A stretch of 64,000 nucleotides of DNA, from contig JBBRMU010000001.1 of NCBI GenBank assembly GCA_038230655.1, forward strand, positions 1 to 64,000, written 5' to 3'. Shown here in pieces: positions 33,731 to 43,158 of this stretch. The notes beneath the pieces are model-generated. The model was not told where the DNA came from. It worked only from the letters and a program-made list of their open reading frames with translations, and ran no database searches. How positions within the stretch are numbered: position 1 is the first letter of the stretch; the number at the start of each line of letters is the position of its first letter. The position numbers and the translations under genes were made by a program. This stretch comes from JBBRMU01 sp038230655 (GTDB taxonomy: Bacteria; Patescibacteriota; Microgenomatia; UBA1406; GWC2-37-13).

Positions 33731-35182
33731 ATGAGAAATACTCTAAAACCCCTATTTTTATCTGCCCGCGAGCTTATAATAACAACTTATAGAAAAGTCC
33801 CGATCTTCATAGAAAAAAGGCCTCTGACCTCTTTTTTTGCAGCCCTCGGTGTCTTGCTCCTTTTAATTATAGCAAGTAACCTTATCAGGAAGCCTAAAAC
33901 TACTACAACTACTCCACCTATACCAGTAAAAAAAGTAAGCGTTTATCGTATTGGGACCTCGCCCAAGGTAAAAGTTCAGGCTCAAATTGAGAAGTCTGGT
34001 GTGGTACAGATAAACTCATTAAGTGCTGGCGTCGTGCAGGCTCTCCATTTCCAGCCTGGACAACACGTCAACCGAGGAGAAGTCCTAGTCTCATTATCCA
34101 CCAACTATCAAGGCGGAAATGCTTTATCAGTTCAGGCTCAGATTGTTGGTTCTCAATATAAGAACGTAGTTGATACCTATCCGGCTCAGACTGACCTTAT
34201 TAATAAACAGAAAGATTTAGCCTCAAAACAAAATGAAAACGCTCAGGGTCTGAGAGATATTACAGCTCAATCTCTCGATGAAACAAAGTCATTAATCAGC
34301 CTCAACAATGATATTTTAGGGTCTTTGGACAAAAATCTTTCCCAATATACTGCTACAAACAGTGCAGGCATGAATGATCAGGCAATCCTAGCCACAAAAC
34401 AACTTAAAAGCCAGTTTCAGTCGGCAAATAATCAACTTAACAGTCAGCTTAGAACTAATGAGTATAATTCATCCAACAGTAAGCCTCCAGCTGATATTGC
34501 CAATCTCCAGAAAGATATCGCGATTGCACAACTTGATCTGCAAAAAAAAACGCTTGATTTAAACAAAGAAATTACTGGCCTTCAGTTGAGACTAGCTAGA
34601 GTAAATGAAGCCACCATGTTCCCCGCAGCTCCATTTAGTGGGACAGTCCAAAGGGTATTTGTAAAAGTTGGACAAGCTGCAACACCAGGCACACCCTTGA
34701 TGATTTTAGCTCAGGGATCAGAAGACGACCCAATCGTTGCTATTGCGTATGTGCCTCGTCAGATTGCCCAGAATATTTCTCCCCTTGAACCTAGCATTCT
34801 TTATATGGACAATCTTAGTTTTGACACTTACCCTTCATATATCAGCCAAGATGCAATTCAAGGTACCTTATACGGGGTATACTACCCTGTTCCAGATAAC
34901 TACAACCAGTTTACGACTGAAAAAGGATTAATCTATGTTGACATTCCAATTGGTTATTTTAGTACAGGTACAACTATTCCCTTTATCCCTATTGATACCA
35001 TCTATCAAACTCAGGACAGTGCCTACATCTATGTCTTAAAAAATGGTGAAGCTACGAGTAAAAAAATTACCCTGGGACAGGTGTTTGGAAGCTTTGTGCA
35101 AGTTATTGGAGGTCTAGAGAAAGGTGACATGGTTATTTCAGATAGGAATGTCATCGCGGGTGACAAAGTTGTCGAGAAGTAA
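33731..35182 (+). CDS. RND/ABC-type efflux membrane-fusion protein (HlyD-like)
   Basis: 483 residues from ATG 33731, 9 nt after TATAAT. One membrane segment at about 37-54 is followed by a barrel-sandwich half (INSLSAGVVQALHFQPGQHVNRGEVLVSL written in part), a long helical hairpin (about 140-285) rich in Gln/Asn, the second lipoyl half PFSGTVQRVFVKVGQ, a beta-barrel and a closing membrane-proximal domain (VIGGLEKGDMVI). It pairs with the RND gene starting 4 bases after its stop. In a cell without an outer membrane the adaptor would have no TolC partner, and none is seen. Confidence 0.82.
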   Translation: MRNTLKPLFLSARELIITTYRKVPIFIEKRPLTSFFAALGVLLLLIIASNLIRKPKTTTTTPPIPVKKVSVYRIGTSPKVKVQAQIEKSGVVQINSLSAGVVQALHFQPGQHVNRGEVLVSLSTNYQGGNALSVQAQIVGSQYKNVVDTYPAQTDLINKQKDLASKQNENAQGLRDITAQSLDETKSLISLNNDILGSLDKNLSQYTATNSAGMNDQAILATKQLKSQFQSANNQLNSQLRTNEYNSSNSKPPADIANLQKDIAIAQLDLQKKTLDLNKEITGLQLRLARVNEATMFPAAPFSGTVQRVFVKVGQAATPGTPLMILAQGSEDDPIVAIAYVPRQIAQNISPLEPSILYMDNLSFDTYPSYISQDAIQGTLYGVYYPVPDNYNQFTTEKGLIYVDIPIGYFSTGTTIPFIPIDTIYQTQDSAYIYVLKNGEATSKKITLGQVFGSFVQVIGGLEKGDMVISDRNVIAGDKVVEK

Positions 35183-35186
35183 AGTT

Positions 35187-38100
35187 ATGAAAAAACAAAT
35201 TAGCTCCTATCTCCGATCTCTCAGGTTTGACCCGAGACTTAACAATACTCTTCAGGCAAAGTATTTAGTCAATTTCCGGCTCGTATTTCTTTTTATAATT
35301 CTCATTGTTATCCTAGGAATTTCAAACTATATCTCAATTCCCCGCAGGCTTAACCCAGAAGTTAAAATTCCTATTGTCACCATAATCACTGCCCTCCCAG
35401 GAAGTAACCCTCATGACGTCGAGTCCCTTGTAACAATCCCATTGGAGGACAAATTGACAAGCATTAAGGGATTAGACAGCCTAACTTCAACATCTACTGA
35501 GGGAGTTTCCGCAATTACTCTCCAGTTTTTATCAAATATAGATAGTGATAAAGCCCGTGAAGATGTACAATCTCAGGTTGATACGGTTACGCTGCCTTCG
35601 GAAGTTAAGACACCGTCAGTAAGTAAAGTTGACTTCGAAAATCAGGCAATACTTAGTTTTATCGTTAAATCAAAATCGGATATCCCTTCACTTATGAAGT
35701 TCTCCACTATTCTTAAGGACCGAATAAAAAATCTGCCTAGAGTAGATCACGTGACTATGTCCGGTTTTAATGACCAGGAGATTACGATCGTTCTTGATAC
35801 CTTAAAAATGAAAGAGTTTGGGATTACTCCTCTACAGCTTTCCCAGTCAATTTCGAAGGCGACCCATGCTTATCCAGCGGGAACGATCTCAACAGGGTCT
35901 TCTACAATTGCATTATCTATAGATCAACAGATTACCTCCATTGAGGATATCCGCAATATGCATATCAGTATTGCAGGTCAAATTGTGAAGTTATCAGATA
36001 TATCGACGATTAGCGAAACAGCAAAACTTAATCAAAAATCAACGTTTTATGCAAAGAAAAACGGCCCGGCTGAAAAAGTTGTGGAGTTTTCTATCTTTAA
36101 ATCAAACTCCGCAAACATTGATGCTGCTGAGCAAGATGCTCGGAAGGTTATCGATGTCTCACTTAGAGAGTATCATTACCAATTTCAGGTTGTGGAGGTT
36201 GTAAACTACGCCAAAGATATTACTAAACAGTTTGACGACTTATTTAAGGAGTTCGGCTCAGCAATTCTGTTAGTTTTCATTAATCTTTGGCTATTTTTGG
36301 GCCTCCGCCAAGCCTTTATCTCCTCTGCAACTATTCCCTTGACTTTCTTTTTAACTATAACCGTCATAAACATTCTCGGCTTGTCGCTTAACTTTCTTAC
36401 ATCCTTTGCATTCTTAATAGCCCTGGGTTTGTTAATAGACGATACCATAGTCACAGTCGCAGCAATGACGAGATACTACTCAACGCAGAAATTTACTGCT
36501 AAAGAAACTGGCCTACTTGTGTGGCGCGACTTTATAGTTCCTCTTTGGTCAACAACAATTACCACGATTTGGGCATTCGTTCCTCTCCTTATCGCAACTG
36601 GAATTATCGGTGAGTTTATCAAATCCATCCCCATCGTTGTTACGGCCACGATGCTTTCGTCAACTACAGTCGCAGTTTTCATCACTATCCCTTTGATGAT
36701 TATTATTCTCGATCCACAGATTCCATATCGTGTAAAAATTTTCCTGCGCGTGCTTGCATTCTTGATTGCTCTCTTTATTATCTATCTCCTTCTGCCAAAA
36801 ACATTTTTACTTCCATTTCTTATCATCTCTATTATTGCTCTCATCTATGTTTTTCTAAAAACCCGCAATGTCTTAGTTGAAAAGCTAGGAGTTTACACAG
36901 ATAGACTCTCATGGAAAGCTTCTTTTATTTCGAGGGCAAAGTCAATCACCGAGCACGGTCTTTTAAACACTGAAGTCCTGAGTGAAAAGTATATGCGACT
37001 TATTGATAGAATACTTCTTTCGAGATCTGCCAGAAGAAACTGTATTATCGCGATCATTATTTTTGCTGTTGTCGCATACTTACTTGTTCCTTTGGGATTT
37101 GTCGTGAATGAGTTTTTTCCGAAAGCTGACAATACCGTGGTTTACGTTGGCGTTGAGCTTCCATCTGGTACAGATACAAAAACTACTTCAAACTATGCGA
37201 TTGAGTTATTAAACGTGCTTAAAAAAACACCTGGTTCGGACTTTGCTATTGCACAGACAGGTATTGCACCACCAACAGGAAGATTTAGCGGTGGCGGTGG
37301 TGATACGAATATATTCCTTATCACTCTCCATCTTGTTCCTCTCAAAGAAAGATCCAGCTCTATTGAGATCTCAGAAAGCTTAAGAAAAAAGTACCAGTCA
37401 TACACACCTGGAAAACTCTCGGTGGTTGAACTTTCGGGCGGACCTCCAGCCGGAGCTGATGTCCAGATCAAACTACTCGGTGAAAATTTACAAACTTTAG
37501 ATCAATATGCAAACCAGTTTGAGGAGTTTCTAAAAAAACAGCCCGGATTGGCAAATGTTGACAAATCTATCCAGTCTGGAACAAGTAAGTTGGTTTTTGT
37601 GCCGGATCCTCTCAAATTATCGGCAGTAGGATTAACGGCTGACTCAGTTTCTTCATGGTTAAGAACCTATGCCAGTGGCTCGAAATTAGATACTTTAAAA
37701 ATTGGAGGAAATGATACTGACATTACACTACGCATGAGTTCTTCAAATTTAAGCCCTGAAGAGCTTGGAAGTATTGCTATTCCGGCTACTGTTGGTCAGC
37801 CTAATTCAGGTGAGCCTACAAATTCATCTGCGGTTCCCCTTCTATCACTCGGATCGTTCCGACTGGAAACAAATCCAACAACTATCTCCCGAGAGGATGG
37901 TAAAAGAACAATTTCGGTTATTGCGACTACTAAAAAAGGTTTTTCAACTACAACAGAAAATCAAAAATTACTCGCCTTTGCAAAAACTCTTAACCTACCC
38001 GCTGGTTACACCTGGACCACCGGAGGAGTTAACGAAGAGAATCAGAAGTCTATTCAATCAATTCTCAACGCAATGCTCCTCTCAATGCTGTTAATTTTAG

Positions 38101-38549
38101 TGACCATGGTGATCGAGTTTAGATCGTTTAGGCAAGCTTTAATTACTATTTTGGTAATCCCTCTGGCTATCCCGGGTGTATTTTATATATTTGCATTAAC
38201 CGGCACTCCTCTCTCATTCCCTGCGTTAATAGGAGTTCTTGCTTTGTTCGGAATTGTGGTCACAAATGCAATTGTTGTGGTAGAAAAAATTAACGATAAT
38301 CGTAAAGAAGGGATGCCCCTCCGTGAAGCTATAGTTGACGCTGCCGGTAGCAGACTTGAGCCAATTCTTCTGACTTCTATTACCAGTATTCTAGGACTTA
38401 TCCCCATTACCCTTTCTGACCCATTGTGGAGAGGGCTAGGAGGTGCGATCATCTCAGGTTTACTCTTCTCAGGAATTATAAAACTTTTCTTTGTCCCTAT
38501 TGTTTACTATATCTGGTATGGAGGAGAAAAATCCGAACTTTCTAAATAA
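35187..38549 (+). CDS. RND-family efflux transporter (AcrB/MdtC-like)
   Basis: 1120 residues from ATG 35187, five bases after the adaptor stop. Twelve membrane segments in two halves with large loops. First loop has PGSNPHDVESLVTIPLE and EGVSAITLQF; membrane segment 4 has GLLIDDTIVTVAAMTRYY with the two Asp used for proton relay; second half has GVLALFGIVVTNAIVVVEKIND and SRLEPILLTSITSILGLIPI. These are standard HAE-1 type signatures. It should export small molecules or lipids using proton flow. Substrate unknown; a middle segment 540-600 is unusually hydrophobic. Confidence 0.9.
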   Translation: MKKQISSYLRSLRFDPRLNNTLQAKYLVNFRLVFLFIILIVILGISNYISIPRRLNPEVKIPIVTIITALPGSNPHDVESLVTIPLEDKLTSIKGLDSLTSTSTEGVSAITLQFLSNIDSDKAREDVQSQVDTVTLPSEVKTPSVSKVDFENQAILSFIVKSKSDIPSLMKFSTILKDRIKNLPRVDHVTMSGFNDQEITIVLDTLKMKEFGITPLQLSQSISKATHAYPAGTISTGSSTIALSIDQQITSIEDIRNMHISIAGQIVKLSDISTISETAKLNQKSTFYAKKNGPAEKVVEFSIFKSNSANIDAAEQDARKVIDVSLREYHYQFQVVEVVNYAKDITKQFDDLFKEFGSAILLVFINLWLFLGLRQAFISSATIPLTFFLTITVINILGLSLNFLTSFAFLIALGLLIDDTIVTVAAMTRYYSTQKFTAKETGLLVWRDFIVPLWSTTITTIWAFVPLLIATGIIGEFIKSIPIVVTATMLSSTTVAVFITIPLMIIILDPQIPYRVKIFLRVLAFLIALFIIYLLLPKTFLLPFLIISIIALIYVFLKTRNVLVEKLGVYTDRLSWKASFISRAKSITEHGLLNTEVLSEKYMRLIDRILLSRSARRNCIIAIIIFAVVAYLLVPLGFVVNEFFPKADNTVVYVGVELPSGTDTKTTSNYAIELLNVLKKTPGSDFAIAQTGIAPPTGRFSGGGGDTNIFLITLHLVPLKERSSSIEISESLRKKYQSYTPGKLSVVELSGGPPAGADVQIKLLGENLQTLDQYANQFEEFLKKQPGLANVDKSIQSGTSKLVFVPDPLKLSAVGLTADSVSSWLRTYASGSKLDTLKIGGNDTDITLRMSSSNLSPEELGSIAIPATVGQPNSGEPTNSSAVPLLSLGSFRLETNPTTISREDGKRTISVIATTKKGFSTTTENQKLLAFAKTLNLPAGYTWTTGGVNEENQKSIQSILNAMLLSMLLILVTMVIEFRSFRQALITILVIPLAIPGVFYIFALTGTPLSFPALIGVLALFGIVVTNAIVVVEKINDNRKEGMPLREAIVDAAGSRLEPILLTSITSILGLIPITLSDPLWRGLGGAIISGLLFSGIIKLFFVPIVYYIWYGGEKSELSK

Positions 38550-38574
38550 CAATATATTATATATAATTAATCGC

Positions 38575-40272
38575 ATGTCCATTCTGAAGGATAGTAAAGA
38601 AATGATGCTCTATCTGAAAACGCACCTTTTAATTTTCTTAATAATCCTTACCGGATCTTTTGTTGCCTTAAGCTTTATTATTCCTAATGGTGATATAAAC
38701 TGCCTAAATGGAGCCTGCGGCCTTCATATTGGTGAGTGGCACTTTCATGATGCTATGTGGCATATAGCCTTAGCAGAGATAGCATTTAAAACATTTCCTT
38801 TTATTAATCCCATTTATTCCGGAGCTTTACTCCATGGATATAACTTTCTTCTTGATATTATTATTTTTGCTATTTCGAAAACCGGTATTTCAGCTTTCTT
38901 TATCTTCTTCAAATTACTTCCTATTACGACATCTCTACTGTTTGCTTATTTTTCTCTCTACTACGCGCTTAAAGAAAGTAAAAAACCACTATTTGTTGGA
39001 TCTCTTCTATTTTTCCTCTATTTTGGTGCTTCAATGACATATATTTTGACTTTTTACCACCATGGCGATATTGACTCAAGTGTCCTAAGGGGTTTCCCGG
39101 TTGTATCATCAATCCAGCCAGGAACGGTATTTCTTAATATTCAGTTTGCACTTACTCTTCCTATCTTTCTCTATATGTTGAGTTTTTTCAAAAAGAAAGT
39201 ATCTTTGAAACAGGCTGTAATTTTTGGAGTCCTTCTTTTTATATGTACAGGCCTAAAATTTTATGGAGGAGTCTTGATGCTTCTCATGTTGTATTTATAT
39301 GAATTCTTGACGCTACTCCAAGAAAAAAAACCTCTTCCTTTCTTTATAAAGAGTAGCATTTATACCTTATTTTTAATTACTAGTGTCATCTTTTTTTATG
39401 ACCCTTTTTATCACTCAAATATCAGCGTGCCTCTTTTTTCTTTTTCGCCCTTTGCAATGATTCATACTCTGATTGAGACTCCAAAACTTTTTTATAATGA
39501 GAAGCTCGTACTTGCAAGATACTACCTTTATGCTAGAAAATTCTCTCCCAGATTACTTGCAATAGAGACCTATACATATCTGTTATTTTTAGTAATCAAC
39601 TATGGAAGCAGATTACTAAGTCTCATTTATATTTTAAAGAAAGCAGTTACCAGAAAGTTAACAAAAGAAGAAATAGTTCTTTTATTCGCAGTTATTATTG
39701 CTACATTAATACCAACTCTCTTTGTACAAAAAGGTGTGTGGTTTAATACTATGCAGTTTTTATATTATGGAGTCTTCTTTATGAACTTTTTTGCTGCAAA
39801 GTTTTTATTTGAGCTTCTGCAATCAAGAAGAGTGACTGTGTTAGTTTTGGCTGTTATTATGATCGCCCTTACAATCCCAAACTCTATTGAACAGTTACGC
39901 TTTGCATATTTACCCCAGAAAATAGTGCCAACAGATGATATAAAAGCTCTTCAGTTTTTAAAAAACTCAAAACCAGGAGCTGTCTTTTCAATTCCAGTAG
40001 CAGAAGGTACCGCATATATTGCCGCTTTGTCAGCCCATCCGATGTATCTTGCAAGTACACAAATTCTTGATAACACCGGTGTGGACTTTAAAGAAAGGCT
40101 TGCTAAACTCAAAAATGCATCTGATGTAAATATTGAAAAACTTCAGGTAAAGTACTTTTACCTTCACAAGAAAGACCCGGATTTTTATGTCTATACCATA
40201 AAAATCCAGTCTAGTCTTCACTTCAAAAAAATATATGAAAATGCAGATATTGTAATCTATTCAAGAATATAA
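38575..40272 (+). CDS. Polytopic membrane protein, GT-C-like
   Basis: 565 residues from ATG 38575, chosen because TATAAT ends 7 nt before it; an earlier in-frame start lies inside the RND gene. About eleven membrane segments; the first outer loop has GEWHFHDAMWHIALAEI, with an acidic HD resembling the catalytic loop of lipid-sugar-dependent GT-C enzymes. The C-terminal 100 residues are soluble and end with IVIYSRI. It probably transfers a sugar to a surface lipid or protein; donor and acceptor are unknown. No direct partner lies beside it. Confidence 0.7.
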   Translation: MSILKDSKEMMLYLKTHLLIFLIILTGSFVALSFIIPNGDINCLNGACGLHIGEWHFHDAMWHIALAEIAFKTFPFINPIYSGALLHGYNFLLDIIIFAISKTGISAFFIFFKLLPITTSLLFAYFSLYYALKESKKPLFVGSLLFFLYFGASMTYILTFYHHGDIDSSVLRGFPVVSSIQPGTVFLNIQFALTLPIFLYMLSFFKKKVSLKQAVIFGVLLFICTGLKFYGGVLMLLMLYLYEFLTLLQEKKPLPFFIKSSIYTLFLITSVIFFYDPFYHSNISVPLFSFSPFAMIHTLIETPKLFYNEKLVLARYYLYARKFSPRLLAIETYTYLLFLVINYGSRLLSLIYILKKAVTRKLTKEEIVLLFAVIIATLIPTLFVQKGVWFNTMQFLYYGVFFMNFFAAKFLFELLQSRRVTVLVLAVIMIALTIPNSIEQLRFAYLPQKIVPTDDIKALQFLKNSKPGAVFSIPVAEGTAYIAALSAHPMYLASTQILDNTGVDFKERLAKLKNASDVNIEKLQVKYFYLHKKDPDFYVYTIKIQSSLHFKKIYENADIVIYSRI

Positions 40273-40287
40273 TCTTGATTAACTTAC

Positions 40288-41316
40288 TTATGGACTATTT
40301 TCGAAGTACTGGTAAACAGCTTTAGAGACTTGGGCAATCGTCTCAACCGCATCTGGAGGGTACTCACTTTTTGTTAATATTACGACAATATAGTCCCCTT
40401 TTTCAGAGAGGATGATCCCAGCATCATGTGTAAATGTGTCCAACTCACCAGTTTTATGCGCCACAACAGACTCCTCAGGTAGATATTTTGGCAGTTTTCC
40501 ATTGAGCCTCTGATTCTTCAGTAATGTTAGCATCTTAGTAGTGTACTCTTCACTCGCAAGTTGGCCTTTATAAAGAGTCTCTAGAAACTTTGCAATATCC
40601 GCGGGTGTAGTTTTTGGCGGTTGACTAAATGATGAGTCATCGAAGTGATTATTCTTTAGAAACTCTTTTACATTAGAAAAGCCAACCCGATCTGAGAGTA
40701 GTAAAGCTGCCGTATTATCTGAGACTGTTATCATTTTGTCGAGAGCATCATGGACTGTAAACTGGACGATCCCCCCTTGAATATCCCCCTCATCAGAAGA
40801 GATGTTATATGTATGATACAAAGCTCCAGCATCTTGGGAAACAGATTCTTCCTCGGATAGTTTTCCATCTTTTATCTGTTTGTAAGCTAGTGCCATTATC
40901 CAGAGTTTATAGAGACTGGCAGACTCAAAAACCTGGTGATCATTTAAGGAGTAACTTTCCTCTGTTTTAAGATTTTTTATGATGATACCAAATGAACCTT
41001 TTTTATTTGCAATTTCCTTATCGACTATCTCTTTCAAATTTGGATGCCGCTCTACCGGAGGTTGAGTCACAGTTGGAGTAGGAGCTGTTGCAATGTATGC
41101 TGCAGCAGGTTTAAAACTTTGTTTCTCAGTTTTATTTCTACTGGTAATGATTGTCGATGTAAATAAAAAAGCTACCAAAACTCCTAGTAAAGGAAGAGCC
41201 ATGGGGAGAATTTTTATATCAATCGCCTTGGTCTCATAGTTTTCATTTGAGTAGTAGTAGACTTTTGGAGTATACCCGTTAGGTCTGTTAAAAATTGCAT
41301 TGACATTAAGAGCCAT
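40288..41316 (-). CDS. Membrane-anchored class A beta-lactamase-like serine hydrolase
   Basis: 342 residues: N-terminal cytoplasmic stretch, one membrane segment (about 38-58), Thr/Pro linker, then the catalytic domain with SLYK (134-137), SDN (199-201) and KTG (288-290). The omega-loop Glu (ExxLN) that lets class A lactamases release the acyl-enzyme is not visible: SDN is followed after about 35 residues directly by KTTPADIA. It may therefore be a penicillin-binding or DD-peptidase-like enzyme rather than a resistance enzyme. TATAAT is 6 nt before the ATG. Confidence 0.85.
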   Translation of the reverse strand: MALNVNAIFNRPNGYTPKVYYYSNENYETKAIDIKILPMALPLLGVLVAFLFTSTIITSRNKTEKQSFKPAAAYIATAPTPTVTQPPVERHPNLKEIVDKEIANKKGSFGIIIKNLKTEESYSLNDHQVFESASLYKLWIMALAYKQIKDGKLSEEESVSQDAGALYHTYNISSDEGDIQGGIVQFTVHDALDKMITVSDNTAALLLSDRVGFSNVKEFLKNNHFDDSSFSQPPKTTPADIAKFLETLYKGQLASEEYTTKMLTLLKNQRLNGKLPKYLPEESVVAHKTGELDTFTHDAGIILSEKGDYIVVILTKSEYPPDAVETIAQVSKAVYQYFENSP

Positions 41317-41376
41317 TTTAAAATTATATATTAATTTAAAGTAAAAAAATGGGAATAGGATGATGGGACGCTAAAT

Positions 41377-42207
41377 TCACTTCCTCCTAGAATACTCGAT
41401 ATGATAGGTTTTGACAATCCTTCTTATCTTTTGGTTCAACAGTAGCTTAAGCCCATTATATCGAGGCTCTAAAAATTTACGGTTTCCGCTTTTACTTAAA
41501 ATAGCAGGATGACAGATTACTTCTGTCACTCCATCAGGTAGTTCCTTTAATAAATTTTCAAATCTTTTCTCATTAAAATGCGGATCCCAACTAATATCGA
41601 TTATTTGTTCTACATCGTAGTACTCTTTAGCATTACTGAAAAATCTACTGTCAATAAAACATAAAAACAAGATTATAAACTGTTTGAATGAGCGCAATTT
41701 TCTTAAGGAGAATATGAGTTTACTGAGCCGGAATGGTCTACATCGAGGCGCTTTAATGTCATTTTTTTTAACAAATTTAATAAGAAGTTTAAAAATCGAT
41801 GGATAAAGATGGACATGGTGGTGACTGTCTATATGGCTGATTTTGATACCTGTTCTCTTAAGTTTTTCAAACTGCATATTTGTTTCAACTTCCACTTCTG
41901 AATACTTAACCTTCCGTGTAAGTAAGTTGATAACAAAACCTATCCAGTGAAAAAAATGACCATCCTCACGGATGAGTGTACTCGTCTGGTTACTAGTGGA
42001 AATTGGCATGCCTTCTGTTAAGTTCAAATGAAGTCCGACAGATACCTCTTGATGTTTTTTTAAGTATAGTACAGCTTCATTGAAATAAGGCATATTGACC
42101 ATCACGGAGACACTTTTTATGACTCCTGCCTCAACTCCTTTTTTAACCCCTTCATTCACTTCCCTACTCATGCCAAAGTCATCGGCATTTACTATTAAAG
42201 TTTTCAT
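41377..42207 (-). CDS. ChbG/YdjC-family carbohydrate deacetylase
   Basis: 276 residues. NADDFGMS at the start carries the metal-binding Asp pair; VGLHLNLTEG gives another ligand and SHIDSHHHVHLYP provides the paired His. These are the markers of the YdjC-like metal-dependent deacetylases that remove acetyl groups from chitooligosaccharides or other N-acetyl sugars. Residues 165-200 include a hydrophobic insertion (FIILFLCFI) that might touch membranes. Neighbours on this strand are a serine hydrolase and a PH-like membrane protein; a surface-glycan role fits. Confidence 0.85.
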   Translation of the reverse strand: MKTLIVNADDFGMSREVNEGVKKGVEAGVIKSVSVMVNMPYFNEAVLYLKKHQEVSVGLHLNLTEGMPISTSNQTSTLIREDGHFFHWIGFVINLLTRKVKYSEVEVETNMQFEKLKRTGIKISHIDSHHHVHLYPSIFKLLIKFVKKNDIKAPRCRPFRLSKLIFSLRKLRSFKQFIILFLCFIDSRFFSNAKEYYDVEQIIDISWDPHFNEKRFENLLKELPDGVTEVICHPAILSKSGNRKFLEPRYNGLKLLLNQKIRRIVKTYHIEYSRRK

Positions 42208-42311
42208 AAATAATACATAAGAATATCATGAGACTTCCAATAAATAAAGGAAGAAATTCGCGGATAAAGAGACTAAAAAGATAAGAAAAGCTACTTTTTT
42301 GAAATTATCTT

Positions 42312-42797
42312 TTATTGAGTTTTTTCATCTAAAGAAAGGATTAGTTTCCTGGTTTCCCCGAGCATGCCTCCCCAGCCCATCCACGAACCTTCTGCAAAGT
42401 AAACAGTTTTGAGTTCGCCTTTTTCCTGATACTCGATACGAATCCATTTTGTAGAAAGAGCGACAGCCACCCCAAAGATATTTCCAAGAACCAGACCTAT
42501 CAATAGGCTAAATGGTTCTACGAAAAGTAATAATATGAAAAATATATTTATGATAATATAGCTAACTATAGGTATTTTTTGCCCAGTTAGAGCCACTGAT
42601 TGTATATTGCTTCTCTCTATTTCAATAAGAATTGTATTACTTTTGAACTGTATTCTATCCGTGGTTATTGATAACTCTCCTTTATCGTCATATACGATAA
42701 GTTTAGTCAGACTCTTGATTCTTCTTTCAGTTGCATACCAGACAAAGTGTCGGTTATTCCCATATATAATTAATAGAGTGATTATAATAAAAAAATA
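42312..42797 (-). CDS. Two-part membrane protein with no ATG in its open frame
   Basis: The well-conserved end is read from a GTG at 42596 (94 codons: two membrane segments at about 9-45, then a Trp/Gly-rich tail). The same frame stays open upstream to 42797 with soluble, protein-like codons (RHFVWYATERRIKSLTKLIV and then KGELSITTDRIQFK), looking like a small PH-like domain ahead of the membrane pair. No ATG, GTG or TTG starts that extension; the only nearby ATG (42763) is in another frame. Either a non-standard start or a one-base frameshift near 42760 is likely. Confidence 0.5.
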   Translation of the reverse strand, partial: YFFIIITLLIIYGNNRHFVWYATERRIKSLTKLIVYDDKGELSITTDRIQFKSNTILIEIERSNIQSVALTGQKIPIVSYIIINIFFILLLFVEPFSLLIGLVLGNIFGVAVALSTKWIRIEYQEKGELKTVYFAEGSWMGWGGMLGETRKLILSLDEKTQ

Positions 42798-43158
42798 CTA
42801 ACCAGGTTAGTCTACATGCTATAATATTAGTATGAATGTATCAATCGAAATATTTGGAGCACAACCCTACCTCTTGATATAAAGATGACTTTCATACCTA
42901 CAGGGAAGTCCCGCTTGATAGTTCATTGAGATGATCTAGGGAGAATCCTCCACTCCCAACCACGTACACTTTATACAGAATGGTTCACTTACAGGTCTGT
43001 CAATTTCTTGAGGGGAACGGCTTGTTATTTTTCTTAGAAATTACCATCCATTCCAAGACTCTACATAGGCCTACTTATATGGTGTAGAAGGATTGCTTTT
43101 TTATTCTAACCAGGACGCTAGAAGGCTAAAAAATAGATTTTTTTTCTTGGGTTATATT
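42798..43158 (+). other. Intergenic region with one possible leaderless micro-ORF
   Basis: About 360 bases. TATAAT (42820-42825) lies 6 nt before an ATG that opens a 16-codon frame MNVSIEIFGAQPYLLI (42832-42882). The rest translates into short frames only, one including NHVH, too weak to call a transposase remnant. The strong promoter spacing suggests a transcript starts here, coding or not. Confidence 0.35.

Noticed and set aside
35124..35186. RND frame extended to 35124 inside the adaptor gene
   Set aside because: The extra codons overlap the adaptor end; ATG 35187 follows its stop by 4 bases and opens the usual RND N-terminus.
42880..43158. Possible transposase remnant (NHVH in one frame)
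   Set aside because: Only a four-residue coincidence; no other Y1-transposase motif or terminal repeats were found in the surrounding DNA.
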